From contig JAFIES010000145.1 in the NCBI GenBank assembly GCA_020832415.1, forward strand, positions 1 to 64,000: 64,000 nucleotides of DNA, written 5' to 3'. The DNA is from Balneolaceae bacterium. GTDB lineage: Bacteria > Bacteroidota > Rhodothermia > Balneolales > Balneolaceae. Position 1 is the stretch's first letter, and each line of letters begins with the position of its first letter. Positions 36,158-44,646 of this stretch are shown one piece after another. The position numbers and the translations under genes are program-made. The notes under the pieces were generated by a model, which ran no database searches, was not told the DNA's origin, and was given only the letters and a program-made list of their open reading frames with translations.

Positions 36158-36991
36158 TTAGATTTCACCTTTTAAAATTTTCATGGCACGTTCCGGGGTG
36201 GCTTTATCGTGTACAATAGCCATCAATGCTTTTGTCATTGCGGGGGGATTATCATGCTGGATGATGTTTCGTCCATATACGATGCCTCTTGAGCCCTGAT
36301 TCATCAGCTCGTAGGTTCGCTTCAAGATTTCATCATCGGGAGCGCGGCCACCGCCTCTTGGCAGAACAGGCCGTCCTGCCACTTCAATAATTCTGTGATA
36401 CTCTTTTACATCATCACAGGGATCTGCCTTAATGATATCAGCTCCAAGCTCTTTTGCCTGGCGAACAAGCGGAAGAATTTTGTTGATGTCCCCATCTACC
36501 ATGTAACCGCCGCGAATATTATTTGCCTGCATTACAAGCGGCTCTACCATCAGCGGCATTCCGTACTTATCGCACTGTGGTTTTAGTTTTGCTACGTTTG
36601 CCACACACTGTTTGTGTAGTTCCGGCTGATTTGGAAGCATCAGCAGGTTTACCACAATGCAAGCAGCATCGAGTGCAACGGCTTGCTCAACGGCATCATC
36701 AACCACATAGCTGTAGAGATAATCAGGAAGCTCTGGTCCGTAACAATTGGCAATATCGGTTCGAAGAACGAGTGCCGGTTTCTCCTTACCGGGAATTCGC
36801 TGCAAAATTTCTGCCTGGCCAATGCTTAACTGAATGGCATCAGGACGTGCATCCACCACTGCCTGCACCGCTTTTTCCATATCCTCAATACTTGTAAGGA
36901 ATGAAACTTCGTTGAAAAATCCGTGGTCAATGGCCACATCAAGGCAATTACCGGATGTACTAAAGAGCCTGTTTAATCTGTATTTGATCAT
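36158..36991 (-). CDS. Class I (DeoC/LacD/FbaB-type) aldolase
   Basis: 277 aa TIM barrel. AIDHG (20-24) at the start, RTDIANCYG in the middle, Schiff-base lysine K188 in DIIKADPCDD, and phosphate-binding GGGRAPDDEIL and GIVYGRNIIQ near the end. Family members cleave ketose phosphates (fructose-1,6-bisphosphate, tagatose-1,6-bisphosphate, sulfofructose-1-phosphate, AI-2 phosphate). First gene of the six-gene unit, so this operon carries both a class I and a class II aldolase. Cytosolic; the substrate is uncertain. Confidence 0.82.
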   Translation of the reverse strand: MIKYRLNRLFSTSGNCLDVAIDHGFFNEVSFLTSIEDMEKAVQAVVDARPDAIQLSIGQAEILQRIPGKEKPALVLRTDIANCYGPELPDYLYSYVVDDAVEQAVALDAACIVVNLLMLPNQPELHKQCVANVAKLKPQCDKYGMPLMVEPLVMQANNIRGGYMVDGDINKILPLVRQAKELGADIIKADPCDDVKEYHRIIEVAGRPVLPRGGGRAPDDEILKRTYELMNQGSRGIVYGRNIIQHDNPPAMTKALMAIVHDKATPERAMKILKGEI

Positions 36992-37097
36992 TATTCTATC
37001 CGTTTATTTAAACGATTATTAAAAATCTGAAACCGCAGGACTGGAGAATGGATAATGTGTATCACTAAATGGCAGCTCTCAATATATTTCTGCCTAT

Positions 37098-37153
37098 AAA
37101 AAAATCAGGGGAAACGAATACAGTGTGGGTCTGTCACTGTATTCGCTGCCCTG
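37098..37153 (-). terminator. Rho-independent terminator
   Basis: Minus strand: CAGGG.. CGAATACAGTG pairs with CACTGTATTCG.. CCCTG (37106-37153) and is followed by ATTTTTTTA. It closes the unit 44284-37167, 14 bp after the last stop, and separates it from the six-gene sugar operon. Confidence 0.85.
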
Positions 37154-37166
37154 AACCTGAACCAAA

Positions 37167-38585
37167 TTATAGAATGCGGGTGTTACCGCCGTGTGTAAGA
37201 TCTACATCCATGATTCTCGGATTGGTTTTCCATGAACCGGATGTAAAATCAGGTATCAGAACCGGATTTGACCGATTTGATACGGACCACTCTGTAAGCG
37301 GAACAATAGATGTTGAAAGAGCTGCATCATAAACATCCATTTCCATTGGGAGTCCATTTCTTAAGCAATCAATCATTCTCCAGTCAATAGGAGCTACCTG
37401 TGCATAACCACGAGATTGCCGTTCTCTTTGAGAAGCTTCTTGCAGCTCCCGAAAACGGGCAGTTAATTTGGGTGTGTACTTTTCGATCAGAGCACTCAGC
37501 TCTTCCTGATCCACCCAACCATCATGGCTATAAGCAAAACGGCTTGGACTCATTGCATAGATACCCTCCGTGCCACTTATTAGACTAAATCGAGCACCCG
37601 GGCGTGGTGATGTCACATCGTGCTGCAGCATGATGGTACGGCCCAAATGTGTTTTTATAATCGTGGTATTCATATTACCGCGGTACTCTTTCCCGACAAA
37701 TTCTTTATAGAAATCATCTTCCTCTGCGAGTTCCTGGATCTTGTCAGCAGCCATAAAATCGTTGCTGGAAACAGAAACAAGATACTCCATTTTGTCACCG
37801 CTGTTGATATCGAGCATTTGAACGATCGGCATCAGGCCATGTGGGGGATAGAGATTACCTTGTCGGTTGAGATTATCCCGAAGTCTCCACTGATCATAGA
37901 ACATGGATTTATTCAGGATGTGGCTCATCAGCAGATCGTGAATGTAATGCCCTTCTGCGTGGATAATATCACCAAATACACCTTCCCGTGCCATTTTCAG
38001 AACAAATGCAGTATCGTTTCTATGGCTTGAGCGCGATACCTGCAGACAGTGTTTTCTTGTGCGTTCAGAAGCTTCAACCAGCTCCCAGCACTGCTCTATG
38101 GTTTGTGCAGCCGGAAGCTCAATCTGTACATGCTTATCATGTTCCATTGCGAATACAGCCTGCTCGGTGTGCCGTTCCCAGGGAGTTACAATCGCAATCA
38201 GATCGATATCATCGCGTTCACACATTTTTTTCCAGGCATCAGGGCCATCTGTGTAAAGATCAGGGCTGTGATGATCTGAGATAGCATCTGCTGATTCTTG
38301 TGCTTTTTCAGGTCTTACATCACAAAGGGCTTTAATTTCTACACCTTCAATACTGGCAAGCCGAAGCACGGTACCGGAACCACGATTACCTAAACCCATA
38401 ACACCAACACGAACTACATCCAGTGCAGGTGCTGCATAGCCGCGCATGTTAAAGCGCTGACGATAATCGCTTTTAAATGCATCTCTGTTATCGGAATCTT
38501 TTTTGGAACCCATTAGTCCCATACCTGCCATGCCTAAACCGGCAAGGCCACTTTTCTTAAGAAAATCACGTCTGTTATTTTTCAT
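37167..38585 (-). CDS. Gfo/Idh/MocA protein, GH109-like, Tat-exported
   Basis: 472 aa. NRRDFLKKSG (4-13), no lipobox. GLGNRG (64-69), ELP (156-158) instead of EKP, TIEQCWELVEASERT, HYIHDLL, and LYPPHG (245-250). It is the closest relative of the 23509-24921 protein (the first 20 residues are nearly identical). Last gene of a five-gene unit that begins with a second, more typical GH109-like gene. Proposed periplasmic NAD-cofactor glycosidase. Confidence 0.75.
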   Translation of the reverse strand: MKNNRRDFLKKSGLAGLGMAGMGLMGSKKDSDNRDAFKSDYRQRFNMRGYAAPALDVVRVGVMGLGNRGSGTVLRLASIEGVEIKALCDVRPEKAQESADAISDHHSPDLYTDGPDAWKKMCERDDIDLIAIVTPWERHTEQAVFAMEHDKHVQIELPAAQTIEQCWELVEASERTRKHCLQVSRSSHRNDTAFVLKMAREGVFGDIIHAEGHYIHDLLMSHILNKSMFYDQWRLRDNLNRQGNLYPPHGLMPIVQMLDINSGDKMEYLVSVSSNDFMAADKIQELAEEDDFYKEFVGKEYRGNMNTTIIKTHLGRTIMLQHDVTSPRPGARFSLISGTEGIYAMSPSRFAYSHDGWVDQEELSALIEKYTPKLTARFRELQEASQRERQSRGYAQVAPIDWRMIDCLRNGLPMEMDVYDAALSTSIVPLTEWSVSNRSNPVLIPDFTSGSWKTNPRIMDVDLTHGGNTRIL

Positions 38586-38630
38586 AATTGTAGGTTTTTT
38601 TAGTTATAAAATTTCTTGGTTTGATGTTAA

Positions 38631-40046
38631 TCAGGCAATGATTCTTGTTGATCCGCCTTTTTCAAGCTGCACATCCATCTGAGGCTGATTTGTTTGCCAT
38701 GATCCGGCAGTGAAATCAGGGAAGTCGACGGGAATACCCATATTTGCAACTGAATATTCACTTAGCGGCACAACAGCACTCCAGCTTGCGGCATCATACA
38801 CATTCATATCAAGGGCAATTCCGTGCCGCAAACAGTCAATTAACCGCCACATCAGAAGTGTATCCATACCACCATGGCCTCCAACCTGGCGAGCCATTTC
38901 GCCCACTCGTTTTGTGATTTCAGGTGTATATTCTGCCTCTATCTCGGCAAACTCTTCATCTGAAAACCAGCCCTGATACCTGTCAGAAATTTGTGGCCGC
39001 GGATAAGTACGGGCAATACCCTTCGTGCCGCTTATCTGATGGATTCTTGAATATGGGCGCGGGGATGTTACATCGTGCTGAAGCATCATTGTGCGCCCTT
39101 TATGGGTTTTAATAATGCTTGTATTCATATTGCCGCGATAATCTCTGTCTACGTACTCTTCATAGAATGAATCCTCTGCAGCCAGTTCTTTAGCTTTCTT
39201 ATTCATCATAAAATCATGACCGGAAACCGATACCATGTAGTCCATCTTGTCGCCATGGTTAATGTCCATGATCTGAGCCATTGTACCCAAACCGTGGTGC
39301 GGGTAGAGATTTCCGTTTCTTGTAGAGTTCTCTCGAAGTCTCCACATATTGTGATACTGCCTTTTTGAGAAATTGTGGGTAATAAGCTGATGTATATAAG
39401 CACCATCACCATGAACAATATCACCGAAGAAACCCCCTCTGGCCATGTTTAGTGTTACCATTTCAAAAAAGCTGTAACACACATTGGTCATCTGTAAACA
39501 GTGTTTGCGGGTACGTTCTGAAGTTTCAACCAGCTGCCAGCACTCTTCAATAGTTTGAGCCGCGGGAATTTCGGTTGCCACATGCTTTCCGCTCTCCATT
39601 GCGTACACACATTGCGGAGTATGCAAATGCCATGGAGTTGTTACAATTACAAGATCTATGTCATCACGATCGCACAACTTTTTCCATGAATCTTCCTCGC
39701 CATAGTAAGTATCCACATCATGATCGAAATTTGGCAGGCGTTCAATTCTGCTCAGGGCATTTGCAATAGCATCCTCTTCAACATCACAAATGGCTTTAAT
39801 TTCTGTTCCTTCAATAGCATTGAGCCTGTTAACCGCCCCATTACCACGGCCACCCATCCCGATAATACCAACCCGAACCACATCGAGTGCAGGTGCGGCA
39901 TAACCGTGCATATTGAATTCTTGTTTACGTTCTTTTGTGAACTTTGAGCGCATCGATTCTGCATTATTACCGAATGCGCTTAATCCGGCTAATCCCAGAG
40001 TTGCGAGTCCACTTGTTTTGAAAAAATCACGACGATTGTAATTCAT
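38631..40046 (-). CDS. Gfo/Idh/MocA protein, GH109-like, Tat-exported
   Basis: 471 aa. NRRDFFKTSG (4-13). GMGGRG (63-68), EIP (159-161), TIEECWQLVET, GAYIHQL and LYPHHG (247-252). It shares GMDTLLMWRLIDCLRHG and PDFTAGSW with the 18963-20396 protein, so these two form a subgroup distinct from the 20767/23509/37167 trio. 45 bp before the next GH109-like gene and 33 bp after an amidohydrolase gene. The role is proposed as for its paralogues. Confidence 0.75.
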   Translation of the reverse strand: MNYNRRDFFKTSGLATLGLAGLSAFGNNAESMRSKFTKERKQEFNMHGYAAPALDVVRVGIIGMGGRGNGAVNRLNAIEGTEIKAICDVEEDAIANALSRIERLPNFDHDVDTYYGEEDSWKKLCDRDDIDLVIVTTPWHLHTPQCVYAMESGKHVATEIPAAQTIEECWQLVETSERTRKHCLQMTNVCYSFFEMVTLNMARGGFFGDIVHGDGAYIHQLITHNFSKRQYHNMWRLRENSTRNGNLYPHHGLGTMAQIMDINHGDKMDYMVSVSGHDFMMNKKAKELAAEDSFYEEYVDRDYRGNMNTSIIKTHKGRTMMLQHDVTSPRPYSRIHQISGTKGIARTYPRPQISDRYQGWFSDEEFAEIEAEYTPEITKRVGEMARQVGGHGGMDTLLMWRLIDCLRHGIALDMNVYDAASWSAVVPLSEYSVANMGIPVDFPDFTAGSWQTNQPQMDVQLEKGGSTRIIA

Positions 40047-40079
40047 AATATTAAGATGATGTTATAGCTGTTGGTTTGA

Positions 40080-41165
40080 TTAAAGATCTTTTAATGGCGG
40101 AAACCACTTCTCAGCATTTTCTGAGAAGAGTTTATCCACCACATTTTTTGGGAGTTTAAGCCCCCTGAATTCTCCTTCTAAGCCAGAAACTTCCATGGTA
40201 TTATCAGTCACAAAAAATTCCCAGTCTTGCAGCCACATTGAGTGCGCCCTTGCAGCGGCCTGTTCGGGATCTGCTCCGGGGTTTTCTGTTAAATCTGTTG
40301 AGTAGATCAGTTGATCCTGATAGGTAATGAAAAAGTCGCGGGTTTTTTCCCTATCCTGCTCCGCCTCAAAATAGATATGGCGCATTCTGGCAGCCATCTC
40401 GAGTGCAACATTTGGGTACTGCTCCATGTGCTCACTCATTACATCAAGGCTCCACTCCATACTGCCAAGATGTGCTCCTACAAAAACCAAATCGGGATGT
40501 TTATCAAGTCGATTATCCCGCGATTCCATGATTGATTCATACGATGGATAATCAGGGTGCAGGTACATATGGTACTGCGGATTGTTTGAGAAATATCCCC
40601 TGTGCATCTGCATCTCTTCCAGTGGCAGCCAGGCTTCGCGAGGCTCACCCAGGTGACCGAGAACAGGCTTGTTATTTTCTATGAGATATTCGAAAATGGG
40701 ATCGAACCCGGGATGATCGATCATAATGAACTCACCGTTTTCATCCTGAAATTCCATCCCGATATTCTTCCAGATTTTCAGGCCAATGGCACCTTTTTCG
40801 AACGACTCTTCAAGATATGCAAGTGTATTCTCGAGCCACGTATCGTAATCGTCCCAGCCAGCCATCGAAAAAGCAGTGAGCCATACTGTATTATCCGGAA
40901 AATTCTGTTTTACAGAAATAGCCGCTTCCCGCTGAACTTCAATGGAGTAGTCCGGGAAATAAATATCCACATTCACATTCACCAGTTTGAAATTATCCTC
41001 AAGTGCCTGTCTGGCAATAGCACTGTTTGGCTGGTTGATATGAACGTGGATATCGGTTTTTTGAACAGAACTGTAATCATCCAAAGAGTAATACTCTTCT
41101 GCACATCCCCAAAATAGAGCAAGTGGCAAAAGCCAGATAATTTGTAATCGAGAGTATCTACTCAT
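40080..41165 (-). CDS. Amidohydrolase-2 family lipoprotein
   Basis: 361 aa. Lipobox ending at Cys21 (ALFWGC). HVH at 40-42 preceded by YYSLDDYSSVQKTD. GHLGEP, GAHLGSMEWS and YSTD follow as in the 11378 and 44647 paralogues, with which it shares most of its length (IGLKIWKNIGMEF, NPQYHMYLHPDYPSY). Located between the unknown lipoprotein (69-bp gap, with a hairpin) and the GH109-like gene at 38631-40046 (33-bp gap), so it is produced together with them. Function unknown. Confidence 0.8.
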   Translation of the reverse strand: MSRYSRLQIIWLLPLALFWGCAEEYYSLDDYSSVQKTDIHVHINQPNSAIARQALEDNFKLVNVNVDIYFPDYSIEVQREAAISVKQNFPDNTVWLTAFSMAGWDDYDTWLENTLAYLEESFEKGAIGLKIWKNIGMEFQDENGEFIMIDHPGFDPIFEYLIENNKPVLGHLGEPREAWLPLEEMQMHRGYFSNNPQYHMYLHPDYPSYESIMESRDNRLDKHPDLVFVGAHLGSMEWSLDVMSEHMEQYPNVALEMAARMRHIYFEAEQDREKTRDFFITYQDQLIYSTDLTENPGADPEQAAARAHSMWLQDWEFFVTDNTMEVSGLEGEFRGLKLPKNVVDKLFSENAEKWFPPLKDL

Positions 41166-41190
41166 TTAGTTTGTTAATATATCAGTGGAA

Positions 41191-41225
41191 TAAGCCGCCT
41201 TCCATTTTTCATGAAAAACGGCTTA
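41191..41225. other. Intercistronic hairpin
   Basis: TAAGCCG (41191-41197) pairs with CGGCTTA (41219-41225); the loop contains its own palindrome TTTTTCATGAAAAA. A T-run follows only on the plus strand, where there is no gene to terminate, so it is listed as a structural element. Confidence 0.35.
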
Positions 41226-41234
41226 GAAATTTTT

Positions 41235-42806
41235 TTAGTAATTCAGTGTAATTGTTCCTGTTTCACCCTGAATGTCACGCCCGTGAATTTCAATGTGAAG
41301 CACACCTGCGGCTGCATCGTATTCGTGGGATAAAACACTCAGAAACTCATTGTTCGACTCAATGCTTCTCGGCTCATTCGTTACCACTTTAACCGTTTGT
41401 GTTCCATACATCTGGATTTCGAATGTAAACCGGCTGCTGCTGTTGGTAACATCGTACACATTGTATGTGCCTGTATTGTTCACAAATCTCGGCATTTTTT
41501 GAGAGCCCACTTCATAGGTAAATTCATACACTTCCCTTTCCAGTCTTGGCAGATAGATATATCCAAAGCCGGCCTCTTCGAAATATGCAGAAATCGGGTT
41601 GCCGTTTATGGATGCACTGGAAACATGCTGTCCATCTTCCAAAGCCACAGCCAGAACCATTCCGCCAAGCATATCATATTGATAAGCTTGTTCGGCCATG
41701 TTTCTGTTGTCGATCTGCACGGTGCCGGGGCTGTTTTCAGTTACTGTAGCATATCGCTGATATAACCACTGGCTGTAAAGCTGTTCATTATTTTTTGCCA
41801 GGTAGTGATTTGGATGAGCCTGAATTTCACGAAAATAAGCGATCCATCTTTGATTCAGTGCAGGCTGCAGAAAATCATCGGGAGCCAGCCAGTTTGCCCA
41901 ATGGCTTTCAGTTAAATCTGTCAGATAATCATCCACGGGCTCATCGGGCACGTCGGAATAACGGTGCCATACGGGTCCGTAATCATGCCGGTCAAAAAGC
42001 AGAACTCCATGATCGAAACCACCGGTGCCCCATTCCGGAAAACCGATATCAGGGCTGAGCTGGAATTTTGTATTTCCATATTTTACGCCATAATCCGACC
42101 AAATTTTACCGGTACTCACATCACCATCGGGATTCCAGTGGTAGCCGTATGCACTCATACTTTCAGGGAATGAATGGCCATTCTCTTCTGAAATTCCGTA
42201 CTGTGCCAAAATTTTTCCAATAAGATCCATCCGCCCGCGCATCTCCTCTTCGGGCCATGCGTACTGCTCATAAACATTGTACCACTCCGAGCGATGTTTA
42301 ATGCCATCAATCCAGTATTCGTGCCCAACACCGGTAACACCCAGCTCGATGTGGTTTGCATTGCTCTTCACATAATCCATGATTTCGAGCTGCGTTGGAC
42401 CTATGTTTCGGGAGTTATCAAATTCAGATCCCCACATAGTAACCGTGGGGTAGTTTGCCACTACATTCAGTCTGTCCATTTCAGCAAGCGCAAATAGCGT
42501 AAGAAAACGAACACCCACTGCTTCGCCAACTTCTACGAAAGGTTTGTAATCCCGAACGTCAAACATTCTGCGTATACCTGCACGCCAGGGACCTTCACGG
42601 GTTTCTTCAACATCGCCCATGTTGCTTCCATCCATATAGCCAACCTGGTTTACGGCGATTCCGAACCCTCTCGGGAAAATAATACCATCATTACTCGTGT
42701 CAGTATCACTATTTGATGCTATTGCCTGTTGCATACTGCAGCCCAAAAGCCCAATACTCACAATTAAAATAGATAGTGTAAAAGAAATTCTGTTGATGTT
42801 AATCAT
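41235..42806 (-). CDS. Uncharacterised lipoprotein, possibly polysaccharide-deacetylase-like
   Basis: 523 aa that I do not recognise with confidence. Lipobox ending at Cys23 (GLLGC). Residues about 45-330 look alpha/beta: EVGEAVGVRFLTLFALAEMD, then HIELGVTGVGHEYW, ISEENGHSFPESMSAYGYHW and GGFDHGVLLFDRHDYG. The expression HIELGVTGVGHEYW is reminiscent of NodB-type deacetylases (xxxLGxHGxxH), and a distal domain from about 390 to the end is beta-strand-rich and may bind carbohydrate. It is second gene of the unit 44284-37167, between a typical GH109-like gene and an amidohydrolase. A carbohydrate esterase or hydrolase is a guess only. Confidence 0.45.
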   Translation of the reverse strand: MININRISFTLSILIVSIGLLGCSMQQAIASNSDTDTSNDGIIFPRGFGIAVNQVGYMDGSNMGDVEETREGPWRAGIRRMFDVRDYKPFVEVGEAVGVRFLTLFALAEMDRLNVVANYPTVTMWGSEFDNSRNIGPTQLEIMDYVKSNANHIELGVTGVGHEYWIDGIKHRSEWYNVYEQYAWPEEEMRGRMDLIGKILAQYGISEENGHSFPESMSAYGYHWNPDGDVSTGKIWSDYGVKYGNTKFQLSPDIGFPEWGTGGFDHGVLLFDRHDYGPVWHRYSDVPDEPVDDYLTDLTESHWANWLAPDDFLQPALNQRWIAYFREIQAHPNHYLAKNNEQLYSQWLYQRYATVTENSPGTVQIDNRNMAEQAYQYDMLGGMVLAVALEDGQHVSSASINGNPISAYFEEAGFGYIYLPRLEREVYEFTYEVGSQKMPRFVNNTGTYNVYDVTNSSSRFTFEIQMYGTQTVKVVTNEPRSIESNNEFLSVLSHEYDAAAGVLHIEIHGRDIQGETGTITLNY

Positions 42807-42865
42807 AAATACAATTTTAACGTTACTGGTTACTTTATTGACGCTTCATCATCTTCATTTGATAA

Positions 42866-42902
42866 CTTAGCCAACCATACCCATCAGATATGATTGGCTT
42901 AG
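42866..42902. other. Intercistronic hairpin
   Basis: CTTAGCCAACCATA (42866-42879) pairs with TATGATTGGCTTAG (42889-42902) with two differences, 9-nt loop. No T-run in the direction of transcription. It separates the GH109-like gene from the lipoprotein gene and may tune their relative expression. Confidence 0.4.
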
Positions 42903-42919
42903 CTATAAATTATTTACTT

Positions 42920-44284
42920 TTAAAAATCACCATCGAGACCAAATGATGGTTTTTTGTTCACCCATTTCCCGTCAGTAAAGTCCGGAAAATCAACCGGTGC
43001 ACTGCCTCTCGCAATTGACTGCTCAGACAGCGGGGTTACCGCAAGCATCATTACAGAATCGTACACATCAATCGGTGTTGGTAACTGCCGCTTAACGGCT
43101 TGTGCAAAAGCTCTTGTTTTGAGGTAATCTGCACCACCATGGCCGCCTCTTACTCCCGCTTCGAGGAAATTTTTCCAGAGCGGATGCTCATACTTTTCAC
43201 GATACGGATCGAAAGAGTGCCACTGCTTTGGAGTCATTCCATCCAGATAGATGGAGTTGTTGTCTTCCATCCAAAGGCCTTTTGTACCCTGAACACGACC
43301 CATATTTGAATAGGGTCTGGGCAGGTTTACATCATGGTTTATTACGATCGTTTCACCTCGTACAGTTTTCAGAACTGTGGTTACAATATCACCCAGTCCC
43401 CATTGTATGTCGGCATTGGGATGATCTTTGCCCCCATGTTCTCTTACATAAGCCTGCAATCCGCGCGATTTTGTGGCTGTTGATGTGAGTGAAACAAATC
43501 GGTTGCCATGGTTGATATCAAAAATAGTTGCGATGGGGCCAAGACCGTGTGTTGGGTAGAGATCGCCATTACGATGCATGGAGTGGTTGGTTCGCCACCT
43601 GGCTGCCCGCTCACCTTTTTCACCAAATTCTGCACCCGGCCGGAATTTCACGTATCGAATATCATGCTGATAGCCGCACTGCCCGTGAATAAGTTCACCA
43701 AATATTCCCTGGCGAACCATGTTCAAAACGGCAAGTTCCGAACGGTAGTAGTTGTGATTTTCAAGAAGCATAACCGGCATTCCGGTCTCTTCGGATGTTC
43801 TTACAATATCCCAGCATTCTTGCAATGAAAATGCACCACGTACTTCAGGTGCACAATATTTTCCATGTTTCAAAGCGGCAAGGGTCATCTCTGTATGCAA
43901 TTCCCAGGGTGTTGCAATCGCCACCCCGTCAATATCGCCGCGTTCCAGCAGATTTATATAGTCTTTCGGTCCGTTTGAGTATGCGGTTGGCTCATCGCCG
44001 CCGGCATCCACAACCATTTTCTGAACTTGGGCAAGACGCTCCGGGTTAATATCACAAATGGCCGGTATTTCCACATCATCCTGAAAGGTTAAACCCTGTA
44101 CAATATTGCCTCCCTGAGACCCTACTCCAATTACGGCAATTCTCGCTTTTCTGTCGTCTTTACCCTGAATAAAAGCAGGCGCTTTTTTCCCAAGGGCTAT
44201 ATTAGAAGGTATCATAGAGGCCCCGAGGCCGGCTAAAGTACCTTTCTTTAAAAATTCTTTTCTGTTGATTTTATTTCCCATCAC
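42920..44284 (-). CDS. GH109-family protein (NAD-dependent alpha-N-acetylgalactosaminidase type)
   Basis: 454 aa. It matches the known Elizabethkingia GH109 enzyme along most of its length: TPWELH, EVRGAFSLQECWD (147-159), NMVRQGIFGELIHGQCGYQHD (GYQHD at 204-208), WRTNHSMHRNGDLYPTHGLGP (LYPTHG 242-247), SRGLQAY, GDIVTT, HDVNLPRPY, GGHGGADY and PDFTDGKW. GVGSQGG (53-59) binds NAD; the EKP lysine is absent. The signal NRKEFLKKG (7-15) has Arg-Lys in place of the twin arginine. Known members hydrolyse alpha-GalNAc ends by reversible oxidation with bound NAD. First gene of a five-gene unit, divergent from an amidohydrolase gene. Confidence 0.85.
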   Translation of the reverse strand: MMGNKINRKEFLKKGTLAGLGASMIPSNIALGKKAPAFIQGKDDRKARIAVIGVGSQGGNIVQGLTFQDDVEIPAICDINPERLAQVQKMVVDAGGDEPTAYSNGPKDYINLLERGDIDGVAIATPWELHTEMTLAALKHGKYCAPEVRGAFSLQECWDIVRTSEETGMPVMLLENHNYYRSELAVLNMVRQGIFGELIHGQCGYQHDIRYVKFRPGAEFGEKGERAARWRTNHSMHRNGDLYPTHGLGPIATIFDINHGNRFVSLTSTATKSRGLQAYVREHGGKDHPNADIQWGLGDIVTTVLKTVRGETIVINHDVNLPRPYSNMGRVQGTKGLWMEDNNSIYLDGMTPKQWHSFDPYREKYEHPLWKNFLEAGVRGGHGGADYLKTRAFAQAVKRQLPTPIDVYDSVMMLAVTPLSEQSIARGSAPVDFPDFTDGKWVNKKPSFGLDGDF

Positions 44285-44513
44285 GTATTAAATATCAGGA
44301 TTATCTGTTCAGTTTGATTTATGCTTCACTCTGAAACAGTTTGATCCTGCATGATAAAATGCAATTAGCAAAATTCTTTCCCATCACCGGTAATCATATT
44401 CAGAATTAAAAAACAACGTAAATGGGCTTTTATGCATAATGAGTGCTAATTGCCACGTGTTTCATGCTGATATTCTAATTAATAAAAACTGCAAAAGCAA
44501 GATAAAAACAATT

Positions 44514-44540
44514 AAACGAAATTTTAATTTGATAAAACGA
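44514..44540. promoter_or_regulatory. Candidate AgaR/DeoR-type operator, with repeated AAACGA
   Basis: AAACGAAAT (44514-44522) and a second AAACGA at 44535-44540, exactly 21 bp (two helical turns) further. On the minus strand TTTCGTTTAATTGTTTTTAT resembles the AgaR consensus. It lies in the 362-bp region between the divergent GH109-like gene (start 44284) and the lipoprotein amidohydrolase (start 44647); the rest of the gap is AT-rich without a gene. Confidence 0.42.
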
Positions 44541-44646
44541 TACTAATAAATAGATTTAATAAACATTTCGAAAGGTTTTATTACTTTTTTACAGTTGAAT
44601 GTTCAATTACAACAGCTATACACTCTTATTAATCAGCACTAAGCCA

